A stretch of 64,000 nucleotides of DNA from Diphasiastrum complanatum (Eukaryota > Streptophyta > Lycopodiopsida > Lycopodiales > Lycopodiaceae): positions 56,849,601 to 56,913,600 of the forward strand of contig CM055097.1 of NCBI GenBank assembly GCA_029204225.1. The letters are read 5' to 3'. The position numbers were made by a program, and so were the translations under genes. Positions 10,560 through 22,351 of the stretch are shown in pieces (positions within the stretch are counted from its first letter, which is position 1; each line of letters opens with the position of its first letter). The notes beneath the pieces were generated by a model. That model searched no databases. It worked only from the letters and a program-made list of their open reading frames with translations, and was not told the DNA's origin.

Positions 10560-12545
10560 GCCATTTGCAGTCAGCTGACACATTGTCATTGACGTTCAAT
10601 GTGCGTTGACCTGCGTCAACTTGGTGGATTATACTTCTCAACAATGAATGTCCACACTGCTTTCTATTTAAAGCAGCACATATGTATTCAAATCATATTA
10701 TAGCACGAGCAATTGTGCTCAGAGGTGCAGAAGCTGTGTTTGTATAATGTCGGCATTGATATCACCAAGGCCCAATTTATTTTAGGTTACAAGCAAAGCT
10801 TAAATCACTCAGGTAAGTTAAGGAGGTGCTTAAAGTATTTTGTGCAGGTTGGTGTTCTCTTTTGTGTTGTGTGTCTAAGTTGCATCCATTCAGCTATTTG
10901 ACAACTATGAGTAACACAAGGATATGGTTCTCCCACATTTTATTTCTGTAGACCAATTCTGTCTCCAGGCGTTGTAACTTTCGCTCTCTTTCCTTGTGTT
11001 GCCTGGAACAAGATCTTGGGCTATATCTAGCTGAGAATCATCCTTGATGGTTTATCCAACAGTTTGAATCTTTTTTTATTCACGTGGTCATTCTCACAGA
11101 TGGTTGTCAGCACCGTATTATGGCCACACCTACAGTTTTGAAGACATTCCTTCAAGGCGATGTTATCGATGATCATACTTGTGGTTTAGGGCTGGGTTCT
11201 AATGACCAACTGTGGTTTAGTTTCTTGCATGAGCCAGCTCATTAGTGAGTCTTAACTCCATACTATATATATAAATCATGTGAAATTTGTGCGATATTTT
11301 CCAATGCTTCTTATTTGCCTTCTGCAAAGACTGTTGGTATTGTTAAATATACTTAACAGGAATCTGTAGAAATGTACGTTTTTCATGAAGAGTCTGATGT
11401 TTTAATGCATACTCTGTACGGATAAAAAGTAGACTGACCATTAGTATTATTATTATTATCAGGAAGTAGATATGACTTATGGATTGAATGCCTTTTCACC
11501 AATTAAAGTGGCCACACAATGGCTTAAAGGTGCCAAGAAGTCAATGAGATGATCCTCTAACACCAAAGAACGTTATTTCATCTAATTAGACATTGAAATG
11601 AAGGGCTGGTAGTGGCATTAGGTAATGCATGAAAGAAAATATTCATTAATTGAACGATTTTTACTAGAAACATACACAAAATAATTTCAGTTGATCATCA
11701 TGCTCAATGCACTCAACAATACCAGAACATAACTTTCTATTTTAGATTCTTGTGAGTAGATATGATATTCACTTGGATTTAAATATCTAGTGAAAAAAGT
11801 TGAGGACAAGAATTTTAAGTTTACTCACCTAAATTCATCTTTCGAGTACTCTTGTCAAATGTAAATATGCACTCTCTTCAACAGTTTGAAGAAATTAACT
11901 ATTATTTAAAATAGTTTGCAGTTTTACATGCACATTTGAACAATTTACAGAATACATGGATATTCGAAGCAGAGTCATGGACCACTCAGAATGTAGCTCT
12001 TCCTTATCAACATGAGTTCTAGCGATGTGAAATAGTTTTAGGTTTTTTTTTTTGAAAGAGTAACGCTTCGAAATACGAAGTAAGATGAGAATGCATTTGG
12101 TTGATTGCAAAAACATTTTGTTTGGTACAATGATAAAGAAAACCTATAAAATGGAGATATGATTTCGTACACTTTAAAATTGAGATGTATAAAAAATTGG
12201 GCATACAAATTGTATGATGTGAGTATATCACGGTTCAAAGAATATGAAATGTTTCCAAGTAATATATAGAAGACCACTTGCAATGGTAAGATTGGACATT
12301 TATAAACATTGATAACCATTACGCTCTATTGAGATTATATAAATCTTATTATAGTTGATCCTTTCGGAATAATTATTGTTTATTTGTATAAATTTTGTTT
12401 GAATGCTAATAAGAAATCACTTTATTATTGAATATGATATGTACGAGTCTTTTTATTACAACATTAATTGAGCAGGCTACTAATGTGATTTGGCGTAAGG
12501 AAGTTGAAGTCATCTTAAAGAGCACAATATATTAATCACGAATGA
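10560..12545. other. Downstream region of LMBR1-like gene; no further gene seen
   Basis: The first few hundred bases are probably the 3' untranslated region of the LMBR1-like transcript. Short ORFs here (10713-10901, 11895-12319) look random and AT-biased. No RNA gene was recognised. Confidence 0.4.
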
Positions 12546-12556
12546 CATCCAATGAG

Positions 12557-12650
12557 GATTTGTCCAATTGGTTAACTTTGGTATCCAAAGTTTTTTTGGT
12601 CTTAAGTTTTGGATTTCCATTGGAAACCAAGATGCATACTTATGAATATT
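12557..12650 (+). repeat. SINE-like tRNA-derived element, copy 1 (degraded)
   Basis: About 75 bp align with the better-preserved copy at 16903-16982: ATTGGTTA, then TATCCAAAGTTTTTTTGGTC, then TTGGAAACCAAGATGCAT. The A-box and B-box positions are degraded here. It is supported mainly by the paired alignment. Confidence 0.5.
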
Positions 12651-13359
12651 TGTGAGTAGATTTCAACATTTTGTATTTTGGGTTTTGTGGATGCTATCTT
12701 GAATATTATTTATAAAGGTGATTAATAGTCTTTCTTACATTACGCTTTTTGCATTTCTCGTTCAGAGGATGAGAATGCATGTTTTTGATCAATTACATAT
12801 GTTAGTGTGCAAGCAAAGTTGTGATGGTGGCCAATGGAACAAATTAATGATGGAAGCAAAGACTTCATTTGAACTTCATGTTTAAGCACTTGGCAATGCA
12901 TATAGGTTAAACAGATGCTTTTTGATACATTTTATAATGTTCTAACTAATGTTGTTGACAATTTTATTTGATTCTTTGAATGTTGAGGACATTTTTGTGC
13001 AAATTATCGTGTGCAAACTTTGAGTACATTCAAACCAGTTTACAAAAATACAATGGTGCATTAAGAAGGAAATTTTAATCTTTCACCAAATCTAGTCACT
13101 AAATTTGTTGATGAAAAAGATCGGTTTACTTTTGGTGAAATTTTTAAAAATGTTTTGACTATGAATTGTCATGTATTGAGGATTGTGTGAAATTAAGACA
13201 TTTTGACATGGGTAACTCAACCTCTATATGGAATGCAAAGTGATATGATAACTAGTGTGATTAATTTTAATTGTGTGAAGTGATTAATTGTTGTTATTGT
13301 GACTTTTGGACTTCATATTTTTCATGCGTGTGCATATTTTGAAGTTCCAACATAAGGCT
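12651..13359. other. No gene seen
   Basis: AT-rich sequence without a recognisable frame or repeat. Confidence 0.4.
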
Positions 13360-13403
13360 AATAGGCTATGTTGTCACATAATATAGTGACAACCTAGCCT
13401 ATT
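13360..13403. repeat. Hairpin with 18-bp arms
   Basis: AATAGGCTATGTTGTCAC (13360-13377) pairs with 13386-13403 with one mismatch across an 8-base AT loop. No flanking duplication was seen. It could be a short foldback or a small-RNA-type hairpin. Confidence 0.6.
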
Positions 13404-13771
13404 ATTCCAATGAAAAATATAGTGCTTATTCCAAGTTGTAGATTGCCAACATAATTTGTCATCTTGTGATTAGCAATGATTATTGTAATATAGAACATTT
13501 AAAGAATTTGCATTTGTTGATGCAATTCTACAACATGCTAAGCATGACTCTATTTATGCATATAGAAGTCACACACCATGTAGTATTTCACATGTCTTAA
13601 TTGGAATATTTAGGTCTTCTCAAGTTATTAGTTGTTATTTGGCCTTAGTTGTAATATTGAAGCACAACTAATTAGCTTGACTTCATTAGTGTAACTCTCA
13701 TATTTAGGAGTACACCAAATCTAGACAAATTAGATATGTCCATAACATTCTTCTCTCCTTGGACTACTTTT

Positions 13772-14421
13772 TGTGAAAGCTTCAACTAGTTTCATCACAT
13801 TTTGCAATATTTTCATATTTGGCATATTGAGGCCAAAACTTGTTTTAGACTTAGAGGTTGACTTTTCAAAGTTCATTAGTCTAAATTTCATTTGAATAAA
13901 CACTTTTTGAAAGTGTGGGAAAGATAGAATGCGAGTTTGAGTAGATTCAATTTGAATAAGTTGGATACATTGAATCTAGACCCAAAATTGGTAGGGTTAG
14001 CATTTTGGTGGGAAAGCCAAGTGGCCAAATAGGGTTTGGACCTGCTATAAAAGGATGTAACTCGTGGAGAGAGTCATCTTCTCTCTTCTCTATCTCATTT
14101 CATGCTTATACATGGTTCTCTTGGGTTCCACTATCCATTGGTGCACTATCTTGGTGATTGCTTGCAATTCTATGTGTAGAATGATCTATATTTGCTATTT
14201 TGGGATCCACACGTGTGAAATACAGTAGCTTGCTGGTTTTTTATGGACAGCAACAGTACATAATCATTTCATTCAAGTTTGATCAAGTTCTATTAGTGTT
14301 TGCATCTCAAATTGTGTGTAGATGCTGATTTTTCTACATTGGTGAGATTGGTAGTGTATTTCTCTTTCTAACCAAAGATCATTCAAGTAGATTGGATCTT
14401 AAGGATCTGAAATCTTTCACA
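13772..14421 (+). mobile_element. Solo LTR related to element E (650 bp)
   Basis: It starts TGTGAAAGC and ends TTTCACA, and is flanked by a 5-bp target duplication CTTTT (13767-13771 and 14422-14426). Length and ends match the 647-bp LTRs of element E (TGTGAAAATT...TTCACA). Internal blocks are shared, including ACACGTGTGAA and the 3'-terminal AAGGATCTG region. TATAAAAG at 14046-14053 is the likely promoter. It left by LTR-LTR recombination of an older relative. Confidence 0.85.
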
Positions 14422-14426
14422 CTTTT

Positions 14427-14839
14427 GTCCTCTTATAAATTTTTATTTATACTTTCAACTCTTTCTTAAGAAGTATCATCCTCAATTTAACCTTTTCCAT
14501 CAAATTAAACACTCAAAGGTAGTACAATTTCTCAAATGTTTATCTTTGGCTTTGAGTGCTTTTTTAGGTTCCAAAGGTACACCAAGCAATAAGTCTTGTA
14601 ATTGGGTTACATCTTCTTTGGATCCAAGCATATTATCTTTATGTAAATCTAGTTTCAATCGGCTTACATAAAATATTGGGCCACACTAGAAATCATGTTC
14701 GTAAGCTAAAGAACCAATTTTCTTTATATTTGAAATGGTCCACAATATCTTTTAGACAACTTATAATGCTTTTGGCATGACAGCCAGGGGAGCTTGTCAA
14801 GTTGCAAATACAGAATTTCTGGAAGATTATCACCAAATT
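14427..14839. other. No gene seen
   Basis: Sequence between the solo LTR and Copia fragment B. No primer binding site or coding frame was recognised. Confidence 0.4.
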
Positions 14840-16383
14840 CGTAAATTATTTGGGAAGCTCTTAGAGAGCAATTTCAAACTTGCAATCCAGCTTGAGCCAT
14901 GTTCTTGAAGTCAAAGTTGAATACAATCAGGATGGAAGAAAGTGAAACAGTGGGATCCTTCTTCACGAGGATAAAATAGTTGAGAGACCAACTCGTAGCG
15001 ATTGGAGAACCAATTAGGGATGTCGAATTAATGCATACCACTATGAGCGGTGTATCGGAGGGCCTATAGATGTTTGTGAGCAGCAATGTCTCGAGGGAGA
15101 GATTTCCTATCTTCGAAGATCTGCATGTGATCATGTTGCAGGAGGAGCAATGTCGAGAGGTAGTGAAGTCAAGGCAAACTCCACAAGAGGATCAAGCATT
15201 GCTCACCAATAACAGACAAAAAGGTTGGAAGAGGATTCCAAAGAAGGGCAAGGATGATGAGGACAAGGGAGAGTCGTCATCGAAGTAAAAGGAGAAGAAG
15301 AAGGACAAATGCTACTATTGCCACAAACCTGGTCATTGGGCACGCGAAAGTTGCAAGAAGAAAGTGAACATAAAGGCAAGAACAGTGAAACAACAGGGCA
15401 ATATTGTTGAAGATGATGAGGAAGATAACGAGACAAGTGTCTTCTCATCGACATTGGCATCCCAGGTTGATGATGGTGCCAGATGGTTTATAGACTCAGG
15501 TGCCACAAGGCATATGACCAAGAAACATGATTGGTTCGAGAACTTCTCGCCCATTCATGATGGGGACAAGGTCACACAAGCCAATAAATGCCAAATCCAA
15601 GGTGTCAGCAATGTACCTATGCAATTTCCTGATGGTAAAATCAAGAATGTTCCCAATGTGCTTTATGTTCCTGGACTCAAAAAGAGTTTGCATTCTGTTG
15701 GTGTGATGGCAAATCAACATTTGAAAGTTGAATTTGTCAAGGATGGATGTATAATGAAGGATATGGACCACAACCACAAAGTTGTGGCAAAAGGATATCA
15801 TGATAGTAACTGTGGCCTTTATAAGTTGGATGCTACAAAACCAAGAGAATATGGTTTAGCCACATCGACATCATCACAATCAAAATTGTCGCATAGAAGA
15901 CTAGGCCACTTGAACTATGAGAGTCTAAGATTGATGGCGAAGTTGAAGATGGTGATTGGATTACCAACATTGCAAGATGATCATCACTCCATATGTGAAG
16001 GGATGTGTTATGGGGAAGCATCATAGAGAGACATTCAAGAAAAGTGGAGCTGCGAGAGCCAAGAAACCACTTGAACTCATTCATAGTAACTTGTGCGGTC
16101 CAATGAAGACCATGTCGATGAGGGGAGCCTAGTATTTTATGACTTTCATAGATGATTACTCCCAGAGGACATGGATATATTTCTTGATCTGGCGCTTTTG
16201 CTCACTTCAAAGAATTTAAGGCTTTAATGGAGAACCAAAGGGATAGATGAATCAGAGTGCTTAGGTCAGATAGAGGGGGTGAATACAAATTAGATGATTT
16301 TGAAGACTTTTGCAAGGAGCATGGCATCAAAAGACAATTCACTCAATCACACCCGCCGCATAGTAATGGTGTGTTGGAGGGTT
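14840..16383 (+). pseudogene. Copia fragment B: gag, protease and part of integrase
   Basis: The Gag frame reads RMEESETVGSFFTRIKQL and LVAIGEPI from about 14930. The zinc knuckle CYYCHKPGHWARESC (15310-15354) has one residue more than usual between H and the last C. The protease reads WFIDSGATRHMT at about 15484, with VPNVLYVPGLKKSL after it. The integrase zinc region keeps HRRLGHLNYESL. The catalytic core reads FMTFIDDYSQRTWIYFL, GGEYKLDDFEDFCKEHGI and SHPPHSNGV. Stops occur at 15286 and 16024. Homology ends abruptly at about 16383, so RT and RNase H are missing. No LTRs are attached. Confidence 0.85.
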
Positions 16384-16902
16384 TGCGTATATAAAGACAA
16401 TCCTAACCCTAGTTAATAAGTGAGAGAGTTTGGCACCCTACGTATGTAAGTCCAACCCGATGTTATTTGATTAGTTAAAAATTAATAAAAGGACTTTAGG
16501 CCTTTATGCGAGAATTTTAATGTAGCAAGGCCTAATAGTCGAGTTAGCGAATAAAAATGGTTCCTCCCAAAATTCGAATTTCAAATAATAAGGGAGGTGG
16601 AGTTAATAAAACAAATATCATCTATGTACCGAAAGGTATTCTTGAAGGACTACAAATAATTCGATTTTCCAAGTCTGACTAATCTTTTCATAAATTGTAA
16701 CTCGTAGTAAGACAAATACCAATTACACCATGTGAGAGAGCAAGAGAAACTACCCCGCATACCTGCCTCCAGGTCTTATTTTCCAGTCTAATGATGCAGT
16801 TGTCAATTAACGCATCATTTCACTGGCGTAATTGCATGTTATTAATACAAGTCCATTTTTCTGTAGGTTTGTTTTTCCATTTCCATTTGAATAGTCAAGG
16901 GT
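16384..16902. other. No gene seen
   Basis: Copia B homology stops at the left edge. The rest is AT-rich with no recognised frame. Confidence 0.4.
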
Positions 16903-17010
16903 GTTGGCTCGATTGGTTATCTTGGCATCCAAAGTTTCTTTGGTCTCAAGTTCGAGCCTCCCTTTGGAAACCAAGAAGCATTTCCGTTTGGATTCACTAG
17001 AACGTGGTAC
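16903..17010 (+). repeat. SINE-like tRNA-derived element, copy 2
   Basis: It contains TGGCTCGATTGG, an RNA polymerase III A-box-like sequence, and 35-40 bp downstream AAGTTCGAGCC, close to the B-box consensus GGTTCRANNCC, as in tRNA-derived SINEs. The downstream CTTTGGAAACCAAGAAGCAT block is shared with the copy at 12557-12650, showing that it is a dispersed repeat and not a tRNA gene. No cloverleaf can be completed. Confidence 0.6.
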
Positions 17011-17016
17011 CCATTT

Positions 17017-18340
17017 CTATTCAAGTGTCTCATTCCTAGTGTATTTGAAAGAATATATAGTCTTTTTATGTATTATCGTCTTTAAACTATCTTGACCATC
17101 TAGAGGAATGTTTTCATAACATTTAGAGATATCAGTAGACCACATAGACGTGATCTTTCTTGGTACATTAAGGTAAAATTCAATGGAAGAGTTGCATTGC
17201 CAGAATAGGTTAGTATCCACATTTAGGATACTTTGGTACATATTTGCCTTGAGGCCTGCTCCCTCCATGAGGAGTGGAGTCAGCATACCTAGAGCTCCTG
17301 TCAGAAATGTGGCCATCTTAGAAAATAGCAATCATGTACATTGGTAATCCATCTGAAAGAGTTCTTATGTGTTTTAAAGGTTTGTAGAAGGAATGGTAAC
17401 TCTTTTTTTCCAAGTAGATTTTCTGGTATATTCCTTGTAAAAGTTTGTCTTATGAATTTCATTGAGTTACTGATAATATTATCTTTCTCATCTGAAAAAT
17501 GGACAAAATTGGGACTAGATAGTCTTTCTAAAGCTAGTCTCCTAACAAATTGAATACACATGAAGCTAGGATTATGTTGAGCTTTATCAACTCCATTTAA
17601 CATATAAGTTTTAAGTAATCCAATTATGTTCATTTATAACATCTTTTAGCTTGTTACCAATTAGACATCGTCCATGTAGTCATTTAGTTTTCTTCAAAAA
17701 TTTGTAACAATAGATTTGCAAAGAAGAGCATGTTCGATAATTGTCTCATTATCAACAGTCTAATATACGAGTAACAATTTAGCTAATTTCAACTGTTCTT
17801 GATACAGTTCAATGGCAACTTCATTTGTGTTTGATTGTCGAATTGGAATGTGATTAAGTTCTCAAATCGTTTCTTAAAGACTTATTATTAACAATCTTGC
17901 TATCCATAGAAACCACATGCCCAATACTCATAGAAACAAAATCTTTGAAGCATTTGGTAGTTGAACAAATACAAGATGGAAAGTCATCAACATCGAATTC
18001 ACAAAAGACTTGAAAGGATTTGTACCACTCACGTTTCATATGTGGGAAATAGGTCCAACCAAAAACAATTTGCTCAAACAACATCGTCAATGGAACCAAA
18101 AAAATGGAATAACATCTCGGCATACAATTGTTTAATCTATACTCTCAAAACATCTATTGTAGTAACGTAAATGCAAAAAATTCTTCTCTTTGTCTTTCCT
18201 AACCGCCAGCTGTATTCTTTTTGCCACATTGACCTCCAACAACCTTTTTATTTCCTTTTCTTCCTCTTGTACATGGATCAATCTATGTAAAAATTCAGCT
18301 TCCTAATGAGTAGTTCGTCTTTTCCACTACTGCCTTGTCC
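17017..18340 (-). pseudogene. Reverse-transcriptase relic, not Copia or Gypsy (rvt- or Penelope-like)
   Basis: In minus-strand order: a heptad-like, coiled-coil-prone stretch (VQEEEKEIKRLLEVN, about 18270-18220), a cysteine-containing stretch (DDFPSCICSTTKCFKDF), then SFMCIQFVRRLALERL. Next come LQTFKTHKNSFRWITN, ATFLTGALGMLTPLL and WSTDISKCYENIPLDG, which look like RT blocks with the first catalytic aspartate. The KTHK...FRWITN block and the D-containing block resemble Penelope-like elements and the rvt cellular RT genes. The N-terminal coiled coil slightly favours rvt. Multiple stops and shifts are present, and the catalytic YxDD block was not found downstream. The assignment is from memory of motifs only. 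Confidence 0.5.
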
Positions 18341-18350
18341 AATACTGCCA

Positions 18351-20388
18351 TTATGATCCAAAGACTCGAAAATGAGCAACTGAAGGTTTCTTGTCACAAT
18401 AGGCCTCATGAGGTGTCATACCTATGACTGCCTTTGTGTAGGTTTTGTTCAAAATGTAGATTGTTGGTTTTACTGCTTCTGCCCAAAATGAATTAGGCAA
18501 TTCCTTTGCTTTCAACATACAATGTGCCATCTCCATAACGGTTTTGTTTCTGCGTTCAACGATGCCGTTTTGTTGAGGCGTATGTGCAGCAATGAGTTGC
18601 ACTAATGCCATGCTCTTTACAGTAGTCATTAAAAGCATTTGAACAAAACTCTCCTCCACGATTTGTGCGAAACTTCTTTAGTTTCAAACCTTTCTCATTC
18701 TCAACAAGCTTGTGCCACATTTTGAAATTTCCAAAAGCGTTAGACTTATCACGAAGAAAATACACCCACATCTTTCTACTAAAATTGTCGACAATCAATA
18801 TGAAATAAAAAAGATCCTCCCAATGCCATAGTTTGCATTTTTCCACATGGATCAGCATGTACAAGTTCTAGAGAAGATTCTACGTCATTGTTGCTCTCAC
18901 GTGGAAAAGGCTTTCAATGTTGCTTGCCCATCAAACAAGTTGCACAATTTTCTTTTAATTCAGAAACATGAGGTAAGTGTGCCACTATACCAGACTTCTG
19001 TATTTCTTTCAAAATAGCAACACTAATGTGGCCAAATCTTTCATGCCACAACTTAGTCGAATTTGGTCCTGTTTTAGCAACAAAAGTAGAGAGTTCGTAT
19101 ACATTATTTCGTCTCTCACCCTTTCCAACCAACTTACCTTCACTGTCAAAGATTTCTGCTCTTGTTTTCTTGAAACATACCATGAAGTTGCAACTTGTTA
19201 TGGCAGAAACGGACAACAGATTCTTCGCAATCTCAAGAACATAAAGCACATAAGACAACTTTCTGGTTTCACCATTTGTTGTCACAAAAGATATCGTGCT
19301 AGTTGCTTCTGCAGGGCACTTAGCATTATTCCCAACAGTAATTGTGATGGCTTCCTTTAGAGGTCGCAAGAAAGTATACCAATCTTTCTTACCGGTCATA
19401 TGTCGGGATGCCCCACTATCCAAAACCCATGAGTTGTAGTTGGATGACTGTGTTTCAGTAGATAATTCTTCAATGGCAATAAATAGTTCCAACTCTGTTT
19501 GCACATTGTTGACTTCTTGCTTGCCTTTGGCACCCTTTGCATATGGCTTTAAGGTGCCATTCTTCTCATCTGTCTGCTTTGCCCTACAACTTCTCACCAT
19601 ATGGCCTTTCTTTCCAAAATAGTAGCACTCACCTTTAATTTCTTAAACTTTTAACTTTTTCTTGTCATCTGAAAAAGCTCCACTTTTGTCTTTTGCATTA
19701 ATGACAAAAGCAACATCGCAACATCTGTACCATTGCATGTATTCAACCGCATGTCCTCCTCCATCAATAAAGCACTAAATTTCTCAAAGCTCAAAACTGG
19801 AATTTGTACTTGTGTGTTTAGTGCAGTCACCAAACCATCAAATTTTTGAGGAAGTACACGAATGCATCTATGAGCCAGGTCTTCACTAGACTTGGCTATA
19901 CCCACAACAGCCATTTGATCTTGCAAGTTCTTGATCCTGGTCAGAAAAATGTCTACAGATCCTCCATCAGCAAATCGTTCCATGGCCAATTGATTTTCCA
20001 GATTTTGTATTCTGGTTTGATTTCTTGTCTCATACCGAGTCTTCAGAACAGTCCAAGCTTCACTAGCCTTGGAAGTATGTTGAATCAATGTTAACACAGA
20101 ATCTGAAACACTTGTTACAATTGTACATAACGCATCTGCATTCTGTTGCTTCCATGCCCGAAGCACTGCTGGATTGGGTGGTATCAAAATTGATGCATCT
20201 TTAGTATCTGGGGTCGGTTGTGGCTCAGCCTCCAATCCTAGAACATTCTCCAACAGTCCGTAGGAATCCAATATTGCACATATTTTAAACTTCCACAAGG
20301 TATAGTTAGTTCCATCCAACTTTTCTTCTGAAAACGCTGGTGGACGAATTTACATACATGATTGAACAACAACATCTTCTGACGCCAT
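18351..20388 (-). pseudogene. Copia fragment C: gag, protease and integrase
   Basis: The gag start at 20388 (MASEDVVVQSCM, then a TAA) leads to LDGTNYTLWKFKICAIL and a long open Gag frame to about 19651. After a shift, KKGHMVRSC marks the zinc knuckle, and WVLDSGASRHMTGKKDW the protease (about 19420). LWHERFGHISV and CATCLMGKQH form the integrase zinc region, and FRTNRGGEF and HTPQQNGIVERRNK belong to the core. The frame ends in HFRVFGS at 18351 and then meets unrelated sequence, so RT and RNase H are absent. No LTR or primer site was recognised. The long open segments suggest it is younger than fragment B. Confidence 0.87.
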
Positions 20389-20685
20389 CAAACTACTTAG
20401 CTCTGCGCACCTGTCAGCGCACTGATATTTCAGAAAAAAAATGCCTCTTTGATCTCTCTCAACGCAAATCACCGCAGATACTAAGGTAGTGACCGCATCT
20501 GTACCAAGGTAGCCAACATCTGTCCGCAGGCACCGAGGTAGTGACCACATCATCGCTCCCTGCCAAACAAATCTATCCAGAATTGTAGGTCAGCGTTGGA
20601 CCTGAACCACTAATCACATCTATCCTGCACATCAATGCTGCCTGCCAAAGAAGAAACCGTGAGGGCAGGAGGAAAAAATGGTTAT

Positions 20686-20894
20686 TTGAACTCTGGAATC
20701 GATCCCTGGGATCGACCCCAGAGTTCAAGCTCACATTTTCTCTGTTTTGAACCCAGGGATCGATCCCGAGAATCGACCCCTGGGTTCAATCATGCATTTT
20801 TTCATGCTTTGAACCCACAGATTCAACTCTAGGATCTACCCCAGGGTCCAACAGTCTTTGTTTTCATGAGTACAAACCCAAGGATTGGGTTCAA
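20686..20894. repeat. Four phased palindromic units (about 62-bp period)
   Basis: Three 43-bp units at 20686-20728, 20747-20789 and 20809-20851 each begin TTGAAC and end GTTCAA or a close variant, with complementary arms (for example TTGAACCCAGGG against CCCTGGGTTCAA). A shorter fourth unit lies at 20872-20894. Starts are spaced 61, 62 and 63 bp. They lie upstream of Copia C on its coding strand, perhaps in its lost LTR or leader. Confidence 0.8.
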
Positions 20895-21536
20895 CGTTGT
20901 TTTTATTCACTTGAACCGTAGAATAGGTTATTAGCATTTGAATTGTAGGATAGGTGACTCTGCACTTCAAAGCATTCATAGCTCGATCTTCTCCTTAAAC
21001 CGTGGGCCAAGGTTTTTCGAACTGATTTTTACCAATTGTTGGGGGAGACATAAATATTTTGAGAGTTTTGGCTACTAAGCCGAGTTAGATTATTGTAAAA
21101 TAACTCTTTTGTGGCCCTTATTACTAAAATTTTAACTTAAAATTAGTGAATTTATCGACTAAAACTTTTGAATTATTAGGTGTTTTTTTGATTAATTTAT
21201 CGATGTTTTGTATCTTAAATCACTATTTTAGTCTCAAAATGTCATTTTCACATTGAAAAATATGTTTATTTAATGGCAGCATATTGTTTTTTAATTTAAC
21301 TTGTATAATAATGCACCAAATGTTATTTTCAACAAGAAGCTTACAATGCACATGTCTGTGCCAAAAATCAACCGAGAGAATAGTAATGTAAGAAAAAACC
21401 CTAGAACATTGAGTGAAGGCCGTAGAGACTCAAATATGGAGTAGCAAGTTATTCTTTTACAAACTTTCCTCGGTACATTTCCTTGTCGTCAACTGACAAG
21501 CTAAATCTAATTATGGCTAAATTAAAGGGCGATGAC
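20895..21536. other. No gene seen
   Basis: AT-rich sequence with no recognisable coding frame. Confidence 0.4.
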
Positions 21537-22336
21537 TGTTGGAAGTAAATCTTGTTTGTCAATGTTTGGCTAGATCTACTCACGATGTGGTGTAGTATAG
21601 AGAGGATCGTCTGCTTTCTAAGTTTCTACCAAGCTTCAAATGGAGTGCGAAAATAGAAAACAATGATGAAGCACTAAGGCTTACCCAACTAGTGCTCGAA
21701 ATAGAAATGAAACTAACTAAGATGACAAAATACCAAACCTTACTAAGGCTTACCCAACTAGCAAGGTGATTAAACTAAATCCTAGATTAACGCCCAAAGG
21801 AAATTAGAATGGAAGATTGCGGCTAACTAATAACCAATCAACAAAATACATGCCACAATACAAACCAATGAGGAGGAGGCAAGAGGAGGCCCGAGCACCT
21901 TCCCTCAAGCTATGCACCTTCCCAAGGGAACACAAATGAAATAGAGAGATAATCTTAAAAATAGAGAACTTGATAGCTTAATCTCAAAAGTGTTGTTTAC
22001 AAGGCAAATACTCCTTTTATGGCAAGGAGGGTCTTCCATAAGTATCCACTAACTTATGGGACTAATCTGTTTCTAGCCTTTCTAGAACTTCTAACTTAGG
22101 ATTTAGAACTTCAAACTTTCTTAACTTAGGAAAACTTAAGATAAAATAAAAGTCTAAGTTCTAAATCTAAGTTTAAGCTATTTTATTATTTTTTAAGCTT
22201 CTACTCATGGGCTTACAAACATATGCCATGGCGGAAGTTTATTAACAAACACTCGTACGTGGACTTACAAAACACATGCCACGGGATTTTATTTTTTTAT
22301 TTTTTATTTTTTTTTGTGTTAGCACAGATGCTAACA
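21537..22336 (-). repeat. Probable Gypsy 3' LTR (800 bp)
   Basis: It begins TGTTGGAAGTAAATC and ends GATGCTAACA, so its ends are TGTT...AACA. Directly inside lies a polypurine tract on the minus strand (22337-22351, TAAGGAGGGGGATAA). Gypsy coding remnants on the minus strand follow to the right. It contains a duplicated block AAGGCTTACCCAACTAG (about 21687 and 21745). No matching 5' LTR was found in the window. Confidence 0.5.
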
Positions 22337-22351
22337 TTATCCCCCTCCTTA

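Noticed and set aside
11895-12319. Three overlapping minus-strand ORFs
   Set aside because: AT-driven, mutually overlapping, with lysine and phenylalanine runs from A/T tracts.
16903-17010. A tRNA gene
   Set aside because: A and B boxes are present, but no acceptor stem or cloverleaf can be formed, and the body is repeated elsewhere with decayed boxes.
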